DNA of 64,000 bases from an uncultured Oscillospiraceae bacterium (GCA_947632175.1 CANROC010000001.1:62001-126000), one strand, 5' to 3'. Shown: positions 53,201 through 61,989, numbered from the stretch's first letter. The notes: generated by a model not told the origin, from the letters alone. Made by a program: numbers and translations.

Positions 53201-53674
53201 GTGACAGATACGGAAACATGCGAACAACCCCCGCGTCTGGGGCCCAAGCTGAAGGTCATTTCCAACAGCTTCCGGCGCATCGCCGACGAGAGCACCCAGG
53301 AGCTGGGCATCACGGGGATGCAGTCCTTCCTGCTGGGGTATCTCAGCCGGCAAACGGGCACGCCCCCCTGCCAACACGACATCGAGGAGCGCTTCAACAT
53401 CAAGCACCCCACCGCCACGGGGCTTCTGGCGCGGCTTTGCGAAAAGGGCTATGTCAGCTTTGCCTCCGACGAGTACGACGGGCGCTTGAAGCGCATCGTC
53501 ATCACAGAGTCCGGTATCAACGCCGCCGAGCGGACCAAGGCGCGGCTGGACGACATGGAGGCGCGGCTGACCTCCAACTTCACCCCCCAGGAGCTGGAGA
53601 CGCTCCACGCCCTCCTGGATAAGCTGGTGTCCAACGCCAGAGCCGACGGCAGACGCCGTCAGGAAGGAGACTGA
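53201..53674 (+). CDS. MarR family transcriptional regulator
   Basis: 157 residues with a winged helix: GITGMQSFLLGYLSRQ, QHDIEERFNIKHPTATGLLARLCEKGYVSFASDEYDGRLKRIVIT (recognition helix and wing), and a C-terminal dimer helix. It likely represses the downstream ABC exporter until a drug or phenolic ligand binds. The start is uncertain: GTG at 53201 overlaps AAGGAGG with no spacing, and the best-spaced codon is a non-standard ACG at 53210. The gene is five bases from the exporter gene. Confidence 0.88.
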   Translation: MTDTETCEQPPRLGPKLKVISNSFRRIADESTQELGITGMQSFLLGYLSRQTGTPPCQHDIEERFNIKHPTATGLLARLCEKGYVSFASDEYDGRLKRIVITESGINAAERTKARLDDMEARLTSNFTPQELETLHALLDKLVSNARADGRRRQEGD

Positions 53675-53679
53675 ACGCT

Positions 53680-55425
53680 TTGATCAAACGACTCTCCCGG
53701 TGCGTCCGGGAATACACACTGGCCGCCATTATGGCCCCCGTCACCATGATCGGCGAGGTGGCCATGGAGGTCACCATCCCCAAGGTGATGTCCAAGCTCT
53801 ACGACTACGGCATCGAGCTGGGGAACATGCGGGTGGTGCTGGTCCAGTCGGCGCTGCTCATTTTATGCGCCCTGTGCTCCCTTTTCTTCGGCGTGGCCTC
53901 GGCGGCCTTCGCCACCAAGGCCGGCACCGGCTTTGCCAGGAACCTCCGGCACGATATGTACTACCGGGTCCAGGACTTCAGCTTTTCCAACATCGACAAA
54001 TTCTCCACCGCCTCCATCGTCACGCGCCTTACCTCGGACGTGGCCAATCTCCAGATGACCTTCCAGATGATGATCCGTATGGCCATCCGGGCCCCCATGA
54101 CCATGATCCTGGCCTTCATCTCCGCCCTTTCCGTGTCGGTGAAGCTGAGCCTCGTCTACTGCGTGGCCATGCCCATCCTCATCACGGCGCTGGTGTGCCT
54201 GGTGCCCATGGTCCACAAGATCTTCGACCGCGTCTTCCGCACCTACGACAAGCTGAACAACACCGTCCAGGAGAACGTCCACGGCATCCGCGTGGTGAAG
54301 AGCTTCGTCCGGGAGGAGAAAGAGACGGAGAAGTTCACCGAGACCTCCGGCTCCATCTACCGGGATTTCTGCAAGGCCGAGAAGATCCTGGCCCTCAATA
54401 ACCCCATCATGCAGACCTGCGTCTACGGGTGCATCCTGGCCATCTCCTGGTTCGGCGCGAAGATGGTGGTGGCCTCCGGCAACATCCCGGAAAACGGCCT
54501 CACCACCGGCCAGCTCAGCGAGATGTTCACCTACACCACTCAGGTCCTCTCCTCCCTCATGATGCTCTCCATGGTCTACGTCATGATGATCATGTCCCGC
54601 GCGCCTCTGCGGCGTACCTATGAGGTGCTGGTGGAGGAGCCGGACCTTGTGAGCCCCGCCAATGCCGTCACTCAGGTCCCCGACGGGTCCATCGACTTTG
54701 AGAACGTGAGCTTCAAGTATTCCGCCAAGGCCAAGAACATGGCCCTCCGGGACGTGGACCTCCACATCCCCGCCGGCGCCACCGTGGGCATTTTGGGCGG
54801 CACCGGCTCCAGCAAATCCACTCTCGTCCAGCTCATCCCCCGGCTCTACGACGTGACCGAGGGGACGCTGAAGGTCGGCGGCGTGGACGTGCGGGACTAC
54901 GACCTGGAGGCCCTGCGGGACAGCGTTGCCATGGTCCTCCAGAAAAACGAGCTCTTCTCCGGCACTATCAAGGAGAACCTCCGCTGGGGCGACCCGGAGG
55001 CCACGGATGAGGAGCTTATGCACGCCTGCCGTCTCGCCTGCGCCGACGAGTTCATCCAGGGCTTCCCGGATGGATACGACACCTACATCGAGCAGGGCGG
55101 CACCAACGTCTCCGGCGGTCAGAAGCAGCGGCTGTGCATCGCCCGGGCGCTTTTGAAAAAGCCCAAGATCCTGATCCTGGACGACTCCACCTCCGCCGTG
55201 GACACCAAGACGGACGCCATGATCCGTCAGGCCTTCCGGGAGGAGATCCCCGGCACGACGAAGCTCATCATCGCCCAGCGTGTGGCCAGCGTCCAGGACG
55301 CGGACATCATCCTCATCATGGACGGCGGCGCCATTGCCGCCATGGGCACCCACGAGGAGCTTTTGAAGACCTCCCCCATCTACCAGGAGGTCTATTCTTC
55401 CCAGGTGAAAGGAGGCGAGGACTGA
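53680..55425 (+). CDS. ABC exporter half-transporter, degenerate ATP site
   Basis: 581 residues: six-helix exporter domain (about 1-320) and ABC domain. Walker A is GGTGSSKST (Ser for the usual Gly), signature VSGGQKQRLCIARAL. Walker B is ILILDDSTSAVD, with Asp instead of the catalytic Glu. That substitution marks the non-consensus half of heterodimeric exporters such as TM287/288. TTG at 53680 follows AAGGAG. Multidrug or lipid export is likely but unproven; the MarR gene upstream supports drug response. Confidence 0.92.
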   Translation: MIKRLSRCVREYTLAAIMAPVTMIGEVAMEVTIPKVMSKLYDYGIELGNMRVVLVQSALLILCALCSLFFGVASAAFATKAGTGFARNLRHDMYYRVQDFSFSNIDKFSTASIVTRLTSDVANLQMTFQMMIRMAIRAPMTMILAFISALSVSVKLSLVYCVAMPILITALVCLVPMVHKIFDRVFRTYDKLNNTVQENVHGIRVVKSFVREEKETEKFTETSGSIYRDFCKAEKILALNNPIMQTCVYGCILAISWFGAKMVVASGNIPENGLTTGQLSEMFTYTTQVLSSLMMLSMVYVMMIMSRAPLRRTYEVLVEEPDLVSPANAVTQVPDGSIDFENVSFKYSAKAKNMALRDVDLHIPAGATVGILGGTGSSKSTLVQLIPRLYDVTEGTLKVGGVDVRDYDLEALRDSVAMVLQKNELFSGTIKENLRWGDPEATDEELMHACRLACADEFIQGFPDGYDTYIEQGGTNVSGGQKQRLCIARALLKKPKILILDDSTSAVDTKTDAMIRQAFREEIPGTTKLIIAQRVASVQDADIILIMDGGAIAAMGTHEELLKTSPIYQEVYSSQVKGGED

Positions 55426-57323
55426 TGGCGCCCATTCGACCCCGCGGCGACGGCCGTAAGGCCCGCAACCCCAAGAAGACCATGCTGAGACTGCTCAGCT
55501 ACATGAAGAAGTACATCCCCATCCTCGTCATCGTCCTTGTCTGCATCGTCGTCACCGCCTACGCCCAGACCCGCACCTCCACGGCCCTGGGGGATCTGGT
55601 GGACAACTACATCCTCCCCATGGTGGCCTCGGGGAGCACGGATTTCGGGCCCCTGGCCAAATTCCTGGTGCAGGTGGCCGCGGTGCTGGTGGTCGGCGTC
55701 TTCTGCGCGTGGCTCTATAACTTCCTGATGGTCCCCGTGGCCCAGGGCACTCAAAAGGTCATCCGGGACGAGATGTTCACCAAGATGCAAAAGCTCCCCT
55801 TGCGCTACTTCGACCAGAACACCGCCGGCAACATCATGTCCCGCTACACCAGCGACATCGACACTCTCCGCCAGATGGTATCCCAGGCCATCCCCCAGTG
55901 CGCCGCGTCCATCATCACCTTGGTGGTGGTGTCGGTGAACCTCATCCGCACCTCCTGGATCCTGTGCATCGTCATGGTCTTCACCGTGGCGGTCATCACC
56001 TGGGTCACCAAGGTCGTGGTGAGCCGGTCCGGGAAATACTTCCTGGAACAGCAGCACGCCCTGGGCCGCGTCAACGGCTTTGTGGAGGAGATGATCAACG
56101 GCCAGCGGGTGGTGAAGGTCTTCAACCACGAGCACGCCTGCGAGCGGGAATTTGACGAGCTCAACGGCGAGCTTCAGCGCAACGCCTACACCGCCGGCGT
56201 CTACGCCAACGCCATGGGCCCCATCAACAACAACCTCGGCTACATCCAGTACGCCATTCTCGCCGTGGTGGGCGGCGTCCTGGCGGTGACCAGCGGCGGC
56301 TCGGCGCTGAGCCTGGGCAAGCTCATGACCTTCATGATCCTCTCCCGCAGCTTCAACATGCCCATCGCCCAGATCAGCAACCAGATCAACGCCATCGTCC
56401 TGGCTCTCGCCGGCGCGGAGCGCATCTTCGACCTCATGGACCAGGAGCCCGAGACGGACGAGGGCTACGTCACTCTGGTCAACGCCAACATCGCCCCCGA
56501 TGGCACCGTCACCGAATCGGAAAAGCGCACCGGCCACTGGGCCTGGAAGCACCCCCACCAGGCAGACGGCACCGTTACCTATACGGAGCTCAAGGGCGAC
56601 ATCGTCATGGACCGGGTGGACTTCAGCTACGTGCCGGATAAGCAGATCCTCCACGACATCAGCCTCTACGCCAAGCCCGGCCAGAAGCTGGCCTTCGTGG
56701 GCGCCACCGGCGCGGGGAAGACAACCATCACCAACCTCATCAACCGCTTCTACGACATCGAGGACGGCAAGATCCGCTACGACGGCATCAACATCAACAA
56801 AATAAAGAAGGCCGACCTGCGCCGTTCCCTGGGTATGGTCCTCCAGGACGTGAACCTCTTCACCGGCACGGTGATGGACAACATCCGCTACGGCAAGCTG
56901 GATGCCACGGACGAGGAGTGCATCGAGGCGGCGAAGCTGGCCAACGCCCACGACTTTATCACCCGCCTGCCCGAGGGGTACGACACCATGCTGACCAATA
57001 ACGGCGCCCGCCTCAGTCAGGGCCAGCGCCAGCTCATAAGTATCGCCCGCGCCGCCGTGGCGGACCCCCCGGTGATGATCCTGGACGAGGCCACCAGCTC
57101 CATCGACACCCGCACCGAGGCCTTAGTGCAGCGCGGCATGGACCGCCTCATGGAGGGCCGCACCGTCTTCGTCATCGCCCACCGCCTTTCTACCGTCATG
57201 AACTCCAACGCCATCATCGTCCTCGACCACGGCCGCATCATCGAGCGCGGCACCCACGACCAGCTCATCGCCCAAAAGGGCACCTACTACCAGCTCTACA
57301 CGGGAGCGTTCGAGCTGGAGTAA
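55425..57323 (+). CDS. ABC exporter half-transporter, catalytic partner
   Basis: 632 residues: six-helix exporter domain, then an ABC domain with GATGAGKTT Walker A, LSQGQRQLISIARA signature and MILDEATSSID Walker B with an intact catalytic Glu. An inserted segment of about 40 residues before the ABC domain (VNANIAPDGTVTESEKRTG) is unusual. ATG at 55425 overlaps the partner's stop codon. It forms the active ATPase site of the heterodimer with the preceding gene product. Confidence 0.94.
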   Translation: MAPIRPRGDGRKARNPKKTMLRLLSYMKKYIPILVIVLVCIVVTAYAQTRTSTALGDLVDNYILPMVASGSTDFGPLAKFLVQVAAVLVVGVFCAWLYNFLMVPVAQGTQKVIRDEMFTKMQKLPLRYFDQNTAGNIMSRYTSDIDTLRQMVSQAIPQCAASIITLVVVSVNLIRTSWILCIVMVFTVAVITWVTKVVVSRSGKYFLEQQHALGRVNGFVEEMINGQRVVKVFNHEHACEREFDELNGELQRNAYTAGVYANAMGPINNNLGYIQYAILAVVGGVLAVTSGGSALSLGKLMTFMILSRSFNMPIAQISNQINAIVLALAGAERIFDLMDQEPETDEGYVTLVNANIAPDGTVTESEKRTGHWAWKHPHQADGTVTYTELKGDIVMDRVDFSYVPDKQILHDISLYAKPGQKLAFVGATGAGKTTITNLINRFYDIEDGKIRYDGININKIKKADLRRSLGMVLQDVNLFTGTVMDNIRYGKLDATDEECIEAAKLANAHDFITRLPEGYDTMLTNNGARLSQGQRQLISIARAAVADPPVMILDEATSSIDTRTEALVQRGMDRLMEGRTVFVIAHRLSTVMNSNAIIVLDHGRIIERGTHDQLIAQKGTYYQLYTGAFELE

Positions 57324-57325
57324 CT

Positions 57326-57410
57326 GGCTTGAAAGGGCGAAGCCCTTTCAAGGCCAAAAGGAACGTGCGGAAAGCCCCTCGCGAAAGGTCTGCGGACCTT
57401 TCGCGAGGGG
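57326..57410. terminator. Twin-hairpin terminator element, copy 2
   Basis: First hairpin CTTGAAAGGGC-GAA-GCCCTTTCAAG. Linker contains GGAACGTGCGG. Second is a perfect 16-bp stem (57375-57390 with 57395-57410, CCCCTCGCGAAAGGTC arms) with loop TGCG, followed by TTTT. It shares the linker and apex with the element after gdhA but has different stems. Confidence 0.8.
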
Positions 57411-57437
57411 TTTTGTCCGTTTTCTTCCGATGTGCGT

Positions 57438-57521
57438 ATTTTACCACAAAATAAGTAATTTGTCAAGTATTATTTTAGTATTTTGAAGTATTTTTTGTAG
57501 GGGCGGGTTCCAAACCCGCCC
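57438..57521 (-). promoter_or_regulatory. Boundary hairpin plus consensus promoter aimed at the ABC genes, copy 2
   Basis: Hairpin GGGCGGGTT-CCA-AACCCGCCC (57501-57521), an AT-rich tract, TTGACA (57466-57461), 17-bp spacer, TAAAAT (57443-57438), on the minus strand. Transcription would run into the twin-hairpin element and the 3' end of the ABC gene. The spacer ATTACTTATTTTGTGG closely matches the copy at 30175. Confidence 0.75.
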
Positions 57522-57524
57522 GTC

Positions 57525-57790
57525 CCCCCGTCCCCGCCGCGCGGGCAAATCAAAGAATGCGCCGCAAAGCGGCGCAAACCTTTTTCGCCCCCTCCTCGTA
57601 GGAGGGGGGCAGGGGGGCAGCGAGCGTTGGGACAGCACGGCCCCGGCAAATCGAACCGGCTCCATTTACGCCGTACGGGCCGCCACTCCTGGCGGCCCGC
57701 GTTCCGATAACCTCCCATGTCGGTTAAATGGGATGACTTTCCCCATCCCCCGTAGGGGCGGACCCATGTGTCCGCCCGTGCCCACGTTGC
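57525..57790 (-). repeat. Mosaic hairpin array 9
   Basis: Short array between the ABC operon and the PHP gene: GCGCCGC hairpins of the F type, E, reversed A flanked on one side by C-like GTAC sequence, and D, in the reverse polarity. Confidence 0.85.
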
Positions 57791-57821
57791 GGAACCGTAC
57801 CCGCCCCGCCTCCTTTTGACC

Positions 57822-57849
57822 TTGCATTTTTCCCACAACGTGGTATACT
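57822..57849 (+). promoter_or_regulatory. SigA promoter of the PHP gene
   Basis: TTGCAT (57822-57827), 16-bp spacer, TATACT (57844-57849), about 24 bp before the start codon. Confidence 0.7.
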
Positions 57850-57873
57850 TTAGAAAGAACAGGAGGCGAGAGG

Positions 57874-58689
57874 ATGCTGGCGGATTACCACATGCACTGT
57901 CTGCCCTATTCCCCCGACGCGCAGGTGTCCATGGCGGACCTCTTTCAGGGGGCCTTGGACAAGGGCATGACCCACGTGTGCCTCACGAGCCACATGGAAA
58001 ACTGCGTGCAGGACCCCAACTTTGAGGGCCAGTTCCCGCCCTTTCGGGAGTGGGACGCGCTTTTTGCCGAGTTTGAGGCGGCCAAGCGCACATTTGCCGG
58101 GAAGCTGGATCTGCGTTTAGGCGCGGAGATCGGCGCGCCCCACTATCTCCCGGAGGAGGGGCGAAGGCTCTATGCCCACCCCGGTCTTGACTTCGTCATC
58201 GGCTCCATCCACAATCTCCGGAACGCGCCGGACTTCTACTTCTATGAGTACCCCAGCTTCGAGGCGGTGCGGCGGGACGTGGAGACGTACCTGGACGAGT
58301 ACCTGGCGCTGGCCGGGGCGGGGCTGTGCGACGTGCTGGGGCACATCGGCTACATGCAGCGCTACATGGCCCGGCAGGGCACCGGCTTCGACATCATGCT
58401 CTATGAAGACCGCCTGCGGGCCATTTTCCGGACGTGTATCGACCGGGGCGTTGGCATTGAGGTCAACACCTCCGGCCTGCGGGACGCCCTTGGCGACTTC
58501 ATCCCCCAGCCGGCGGCGCTGAAGCTCTACCGCGACATGGGCGGCGAACTCATCACCGCCGGGTCCGACGCCCACCGGGCCCAGGACGCCGGCCAGGGCA
58601 TCCGGGAGGCGTACGCGCTTCTGAAAAGCCTCGGGTTCCGTTACGTCTGCCTTTACAAGGACCACAAACCCGAATTTGTACGGATATAA
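57874..58689 (+). CDS. PHP-domain phosphatase (histidinol-phosphatase-like)
   Basis: 271 residues, PHP (HisK-type) fold. Metal-binding motifs: DYHMHCLPYSPDA (about 4-16), TSHMEN, GAEIG, IGSIHNL and GSDAHRAQ. It removes phosphate from histidinol phosphate or a related substrate; the absence of other his genes nearby leaves the substrate open. AGGAGGCGAGAGG gives the ribosome site. Confidence 0.85.
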   Translation: MLADYHMHCLPYSPDAQVSMADLFQGALDKGMTHVCLTSHMENCVQDPNFEGQFPPFREWDALFAEFEAAKRTFAGKLDLRLGAEIGAPHYLPEEGRRLYAHPGLDFVIGSIHNLRNAPDFYFYEYPSFEAVRRDVETYLDEYLALAGAGLCDVLGHIGYMQRYMARQGTGFDIMLYEDRLRAIFRTCIDRGVGIEVNTSGLRDALGDFIPQPAALKLYRDMGGELITAGSDAHRAQDAGQGIREAYALLKSLGFRYVCLYKDHKPEFVRI

Positions 58690-58702
58690 GGAGGAATTTT
58701 CC

Positions 58703-59149
58703 ATGACTATCGCGCTTGGCTGTGACCACGGCGGCTATGATCTCATGCAGAAGGTGAAGGCGCATCTGGAGGAGCTGGGGCACAGCACCGTCAACTTCGG
58801 CACCTTCTCCAAGGACAGCTGCCACTACCCGGAGTTCGGCGCCAAGGCCGCCCACGCCGTAGCGGATGGGCGGTGCGACCTGGGGGTCGTCGTCTGCACC
58901 ACCGGCATCGGCATCTCCATCGCCGCCAACAAGGTCCCGGGCATCCGGTGCGCCCTGTGCTCGGACTGCTACTCCGCCGAGATGACCCGCCGCCACAACA
59001 ACGCCAATATGCTGGCCCTGGGGGCCAACGTGGTGGGCGAGGGGCTGGCGTTGAAGATCGTGGACACCTTCCTCAGCCACGAGTTTGAGGGCGGCCGCCA
59101 CGCCACGCGGGTGGGCATGATCGCCGCCATCGAGCGCGGGGAGCTTTGA
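58703..59149 (+). CDS. rpiB: Ribose 5-phosphate isomerase B
   Basis: 148 residues: IALGCDHGGYDLMQKVKAHL, active-site CTTGIGISIAANKVPGIRCALC, MTRRHNNANMLALG. It interconverts ribose 5-phosphate and ribulose 5-phosphate. AAGGAGG sits before ATG 58703; the PHP stop is 14 bases upstream, so they share an operon. Confidence 0.95.
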   Translation: MTIALGCDHGGYDLMQKVKAHLEELGHSTVNFGTFSKDSCHYPEFGAKAAHAVADGRCDLGVVVCTTGIGISIAANKVPGIRCALCSDCYSAEMTRRHNNANMLALGANVVGEGLALKIVDTFLSHEFEGGRHATRVGMIAAIERGEL

Positions 59150-59376
59150 TGGAGCGTCCCGTCCGCATCTACCGCAGCCGCAAGCCGGTGAAGACGGCGC
59201 TCACCGTCCTCTTCGCCCTCCTAGCGGTGCTGATCGTCCTGGCGGTGGCCATCTTCTTCGGCTTCAAGCGGTACATCGTCTACACCTCCGAGGGCGTGAA
59301 GCTGGAGGTTCCCTGGCTCACCGAGCCCGCGCAGACGGAGCCCCCCGCCCCCGAGGGCGGAGAGGATACGCCGTGA
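59149..59376 (+). CDS. Small single-pass membrane protein, unknown function
   Basis: 75 residues: basic N-terminus (RIYRSRKPVK), one membrane helix (about 17-38), a short beta-like segment (YIVYTSEGVKLEVPWL) and an acidic Pro-rich tail. No family recognised. It overlaps the rpiB stop and the apbE start, so it is translated within the apbE operon and may be an envelope accessory. Confidence 0.75.
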   Translation: MERPVRIYRSRKPVKTALTVLFALLAVLIVLAVAIFFGFKRYIVYTSEGVKLEVPWLTEPAQTEPPAPEGGEDTP

Positions 59377-60359
59377 GACGGGCGCTTTCGGCGTGCCTGG
59401 CGCTGTGCCTGGTCCTCGGCTCCTGCGCCGCCCAAAAGCGCGAGGGGACCTTTTTCGCCATGGACACGGTGATGGACCTCACCGTCTACGGCGATGAGGT
59501 CCTCATCGCGGACACCGAGGCGCTCATCCGGGACCTGGAGCAAAGGCTCTCCGTCACCCACCCCGGCAGCGAGATCTACGCCCTCAACGAGGCGGGCACG
59601 GCGGCGCTTTCCGAGGACACGGAGGCCCTTTTGCGCCGCGCGCTGGAAATCTGCGCCCTCACCGACGGGGCGCTGGACATCACCGTCTACCCCGTGGTCC
59701 GGGCCTGGGGCTTCACCACCGGCGCGTACCGTGTGCCGGGGGAGGAGGAGCTCGCGGCGCTCCTGGAAAAGGTGGACTATACGAAAATCACCGATCTCAC
59801 CCTCCCGGAGGGCGTCCTTGTGGACCTGGGGGCCGTGGCCAAGGGCTATGCCGCCGACCGCGCGGCGGCCCTCTGGCGGGAGCGGGGCGTGGAAAGCGGC
59901 CTCATGAACCTGGGCGGGAACGTCTACGCCCTGGGCGTGAAGCCCGGTGGCGATCCCTGGCGCGTGGGCCTGCGGGACCCCTTTTCGAAGGCGACCCTGG
60001 CCGCCCTGGAGGTCACGGACAGCGCCGTGGTCACCTCCGGCGGGTACGAGCGGTACTTTGAGGAGGACGGCGTCCGCTACCACCACATCATCGACCCCGC
60101 CTCCGGCACTCCCGCCCGGAGCGGCCTTGCCTCCGTCACCGTCGTGGGCGCGGATGGGACCTTGTGCGACGGGCTCAGCACCGCCTTTTTCGTGATGGGC
60201 CTGGACCGGGCCAGCGCGCTCTGGCGGACGCTGGAGGGCGTGGAGGCGGTGTTCGTCACCGAGGAGCGGGAAATTTTCATCACCGAGGGGCTGGAGGGGC
60301 GCTTTCAGCCCATGAACGACTACAAAAACGCGGAAATCAAGGTGATTCGACGTGGCTAA
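59373..60359 (+). CDS. apbE: FAD:protein FMN transferase, lipoprotein
   Basis: 328 residues with a lipoprotein signal (LVLGSCAA, lipid on Cys18). ApbE core: AMDTVMDLTVYG, VDLGAVAKGYAAD, GLMNLGGNVYALG, VTSGGYERYF, HHIIDPASGTPA. It uses FAD to attach FMN to Thr in exported flavoproteins such as Rnf/Nqr subunits. GTG at 59373 follows AGAGGATACGCC. It forms an operon with the NusG-II and Gx genes; flavin comes through RibU elsewhere in this window. Confidence 0.94.
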   Translation: MRRALSACLALCLVLGSCAAQKREGTFFAMDTVMDLTVYGDEVLIADTEALIRDLEQRLSVTHPGSEIYALNEAGTAALSEDTEALLRRALEICALTDGALDITVYPVVRAWGFTTGAYRVPGEEELAALLEKVDYTKITDLTLPEGVLVDLGAVAKGYAADRAAALWRERGVESGLMNLGGNVYALGVKPGGDPWRVGLRDPFSKATLAALEVTDSAVVTSGGYERYFEEDGVRYHHIIDPASGTPARSGLASVTVVGADGTLCDGLSTAFFVMGLDRASALWRTLEGVEAVFVTEEREIFITEGLEGRFQPMNDYKNAEIKVIRRG

Positions 60360-60723
60360 GACGAGAACATGGATCCTAATCATCCTCGCGATCCTCGTGC
60401 TCTCCCTGGCCGCGTCGGTCTATCTCCTGACGCGCCGGCCCGACGGGCGCGTGGCGCGCATCTACGTGGACGGGGAGCTTATACGGGAGATCGACCTCGA
60501 CGCCCTCGCCGCGCCGGAGCGGTTCACCGTCGCCACGGACCGGGGGGAGAACGTCGTTTTAGCCGAACCGGGCCGGATACGGGTAGAGAGCGCCGACTGC
60601 CCGGACCAGGTGTGCGTCCGCGCCGGCTGGCTGTCCGATTCCGCGACGCCCATCGTGTGCCTGCCCCACCGGCTGGTCATCGAGCTTGCCGGAGAGACGG
60701 GCTTGGACGCGGAGGTGGGCTGA
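60352..60723 (+). CDS. NusG domain II-containing membrane protein
   Basis: 123 residues: one N-terminal membrane helix (about 7-26), then a NusG-domain-II-like outer domain with RIYVDGELIREIDL, VESADCPDQVCVRAG and PIVCLPHRLVIEL. The two Cys in CPDQVC are family hallmarks. It is usually found next to apbE and Gx transporters in clostridial redox or flavoprotein operons. GTG at 60352 follows AAGGTGATTCGAC. Confidence 0.88.
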   Translation: MAKTRTWILIILAILVLSLAASVYLLTRRPDGRVARIYVDGELIREIDLDALAAPERFTVATDRGENVVLAEPGRIRVESADCPDQVCVRAGWLSDSATPIVCLPHRLVIELAGETGLDAEVG

Positions 60724-61223
60724 TGAGCGCCAAACGTCTCGCCCGGGACGGCATCTTCGCCGCCGTGGCCACGGTCATCTTCATGGTGGAGCTGCGCCTT
60801 CCGGAGCTTGCTCCCATCCCCGGCGTGAAGCTGGGCCTTGCCAACATCGTGACGCTGGCGGCGCTCTATCTCATGGGTCCGGCGGACGCGGCGGGGGTCC
60901 TGTGTACCCGCATCGTCCTGGGCGGCGTCTTTGCCGGGAACCTCATGGCCGTGGCGTACAGCGCCGCCGGCGGCGCGGCGGCCTATCTGACGGCGCTGCT
61001 GATGCGAAAACTGGTGACGGAGAAGCAAATTTGGGTATCGTCCGTCTTCATGGCCCTGGCCCACGGCCTCGGGCAAATGGCGGCGGCGGTACTCCTCACC
61101 GCCACACCGGGCCTTGCGGTGTATCTGCCGCCCATGCTGGCCGCCGGCGTGGTCACGGGAACGCTCACCGGCTTCGCCGCCCAGTTCGCGGTGAGCCGAT
61201 TGAAGCCCATTTTGAGGAAATGA
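60723..61223 (+). CDS. Gx transporter family membrane protein
   Basis: 166 residues, five or six hydrophobic helices: ARDGIFAAVATVIFMVEL, VKLGLANIVTLAALYLMGP, RIVLGGVFAGNLMAVAYSAAGG. It matches the Gx transporter family, sometimes annotated as heptaprenyl diphosphate synthase component I. Its place next to apbE and NusG-II genes suggests a role linked to exported flavoproteins or quinones. It overlaps the preceding stop (TGATG). Confidence 0.85.
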   Translation: MSAKRLARDGIFAAVATVIFMVELRLPELAPIPGVKLGLANIVTLAALYLMGPADAAGVLCTRIVLGGVFAGNLMAVAYSAAGGAAAYLTALLMRKLVTEKQIWVSSVFMALAHGLGQMAAAVLLTATPGLAVYLPPMLAAGVVTGTLTGFAAQFAVSRLKPILRK

Positions 61224-61224
61224 C

Positions 61225-61968
61225 ATGGAAAACGAAGCCCTTTTGAAAAACCGCCTCACGGAGCTTGCAAGCCGCGCCTGGGGACGGGGGACCTGGGTCT
61301 TTTCGGAGTTTCTGACCCTGGCCGAGCAGGATACGCTCCTGCGCCTGCGGCCGGAGTGCCCCTTCACCCTCTGGGGCGGCCTTCCCTCCTCGGAGCGGAA
61401 GGTGGCGTGCTTCGGCTCGGAGGCGCTTTGCGGCTACATAGAGCCGCCGCCCCTTGCGTGCCTGCGCATCGAGCCGGTGCAGCAGAAATTCGCCGACGCC
61501 CTGAGCCACCGGGACTTTCTCGGCTCCCTCATGGCCCTGGGCATCCGCCGGGAGCTTCTGGGGGACATCGAGATCGCGGACAACGTGGGGTACCTCTTCT
61601 GCCTTGACTCCATCGCCCCTTACATCGCGGAGAACCTGGCCTCCGTCCGGCGCACCACGGTGCGCTGTGTCCCCTCCGCCCCGCCGGAAAAGCTGTCCTC
61701 TCCCCCGCCGGTCACGGAGCTCGTCGTCGCCTCGGAGCGCTTGGACGCCGCCGTGGCGGCGGTCTACCGCCTCTCCCGCGCCCAGGCCCAGGAGCTCATC
61801 GAAAAGGAGCAGGTCTTCATCTCCGGCCGCCTCGCCCTCTCCCCCTCCGCCGCCCTCCCGGAGGGCGCCCTCGTCTCCGTCCGCCACCACGGCCGTTTCC
61901 AATACGAGGGCATCTCCCGCTCAACCAAAAAAGGCCGCCTCCGCATCCTCGTCCGCATCTGGGCGTAA
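61225..61968 (+). CDS. ylmH: YlmH-like S4-domain RNA-binding protein
   Basis: 247 residues. N-terminal YlmH domain (AEQDTLLRL, FADALSHRDFLGSLMALGIRRELLGDI), then a C-terminal S4 domain (VVASERLDAAVAAVYRLSRAQAQELIEKEQVFISGRL). In Bacillus, YlmH joins the ribosome quality-control pathway with RqcH, which is also in this window. ATG follows the Gx stop by one base. Confidence 0.88.
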   Translation: MENEALLKNRLTELASRAWGRGTWVFSEFLTLAEQDTLLRLRPECPFTLWGGLPSSERKVACFGSEALCGYIEPPPLACLRIEPVQQKFADALSHRDFLGSLMALGIRRELLGDIEIADNVGYLFCLDSIAPYIAENLASVRRTTVRCVPSAPPEKLSSPPPVTELVVASERLDAAVAAVYRLSRAQAQELIEKEQVFISGRLALSPSAALPEGALVSVRHHGRFQYEGISRSTKKGRLRILVRIWA

Positions 61969-61989
61969 ACGGAAAGCGCGGATAATAAA

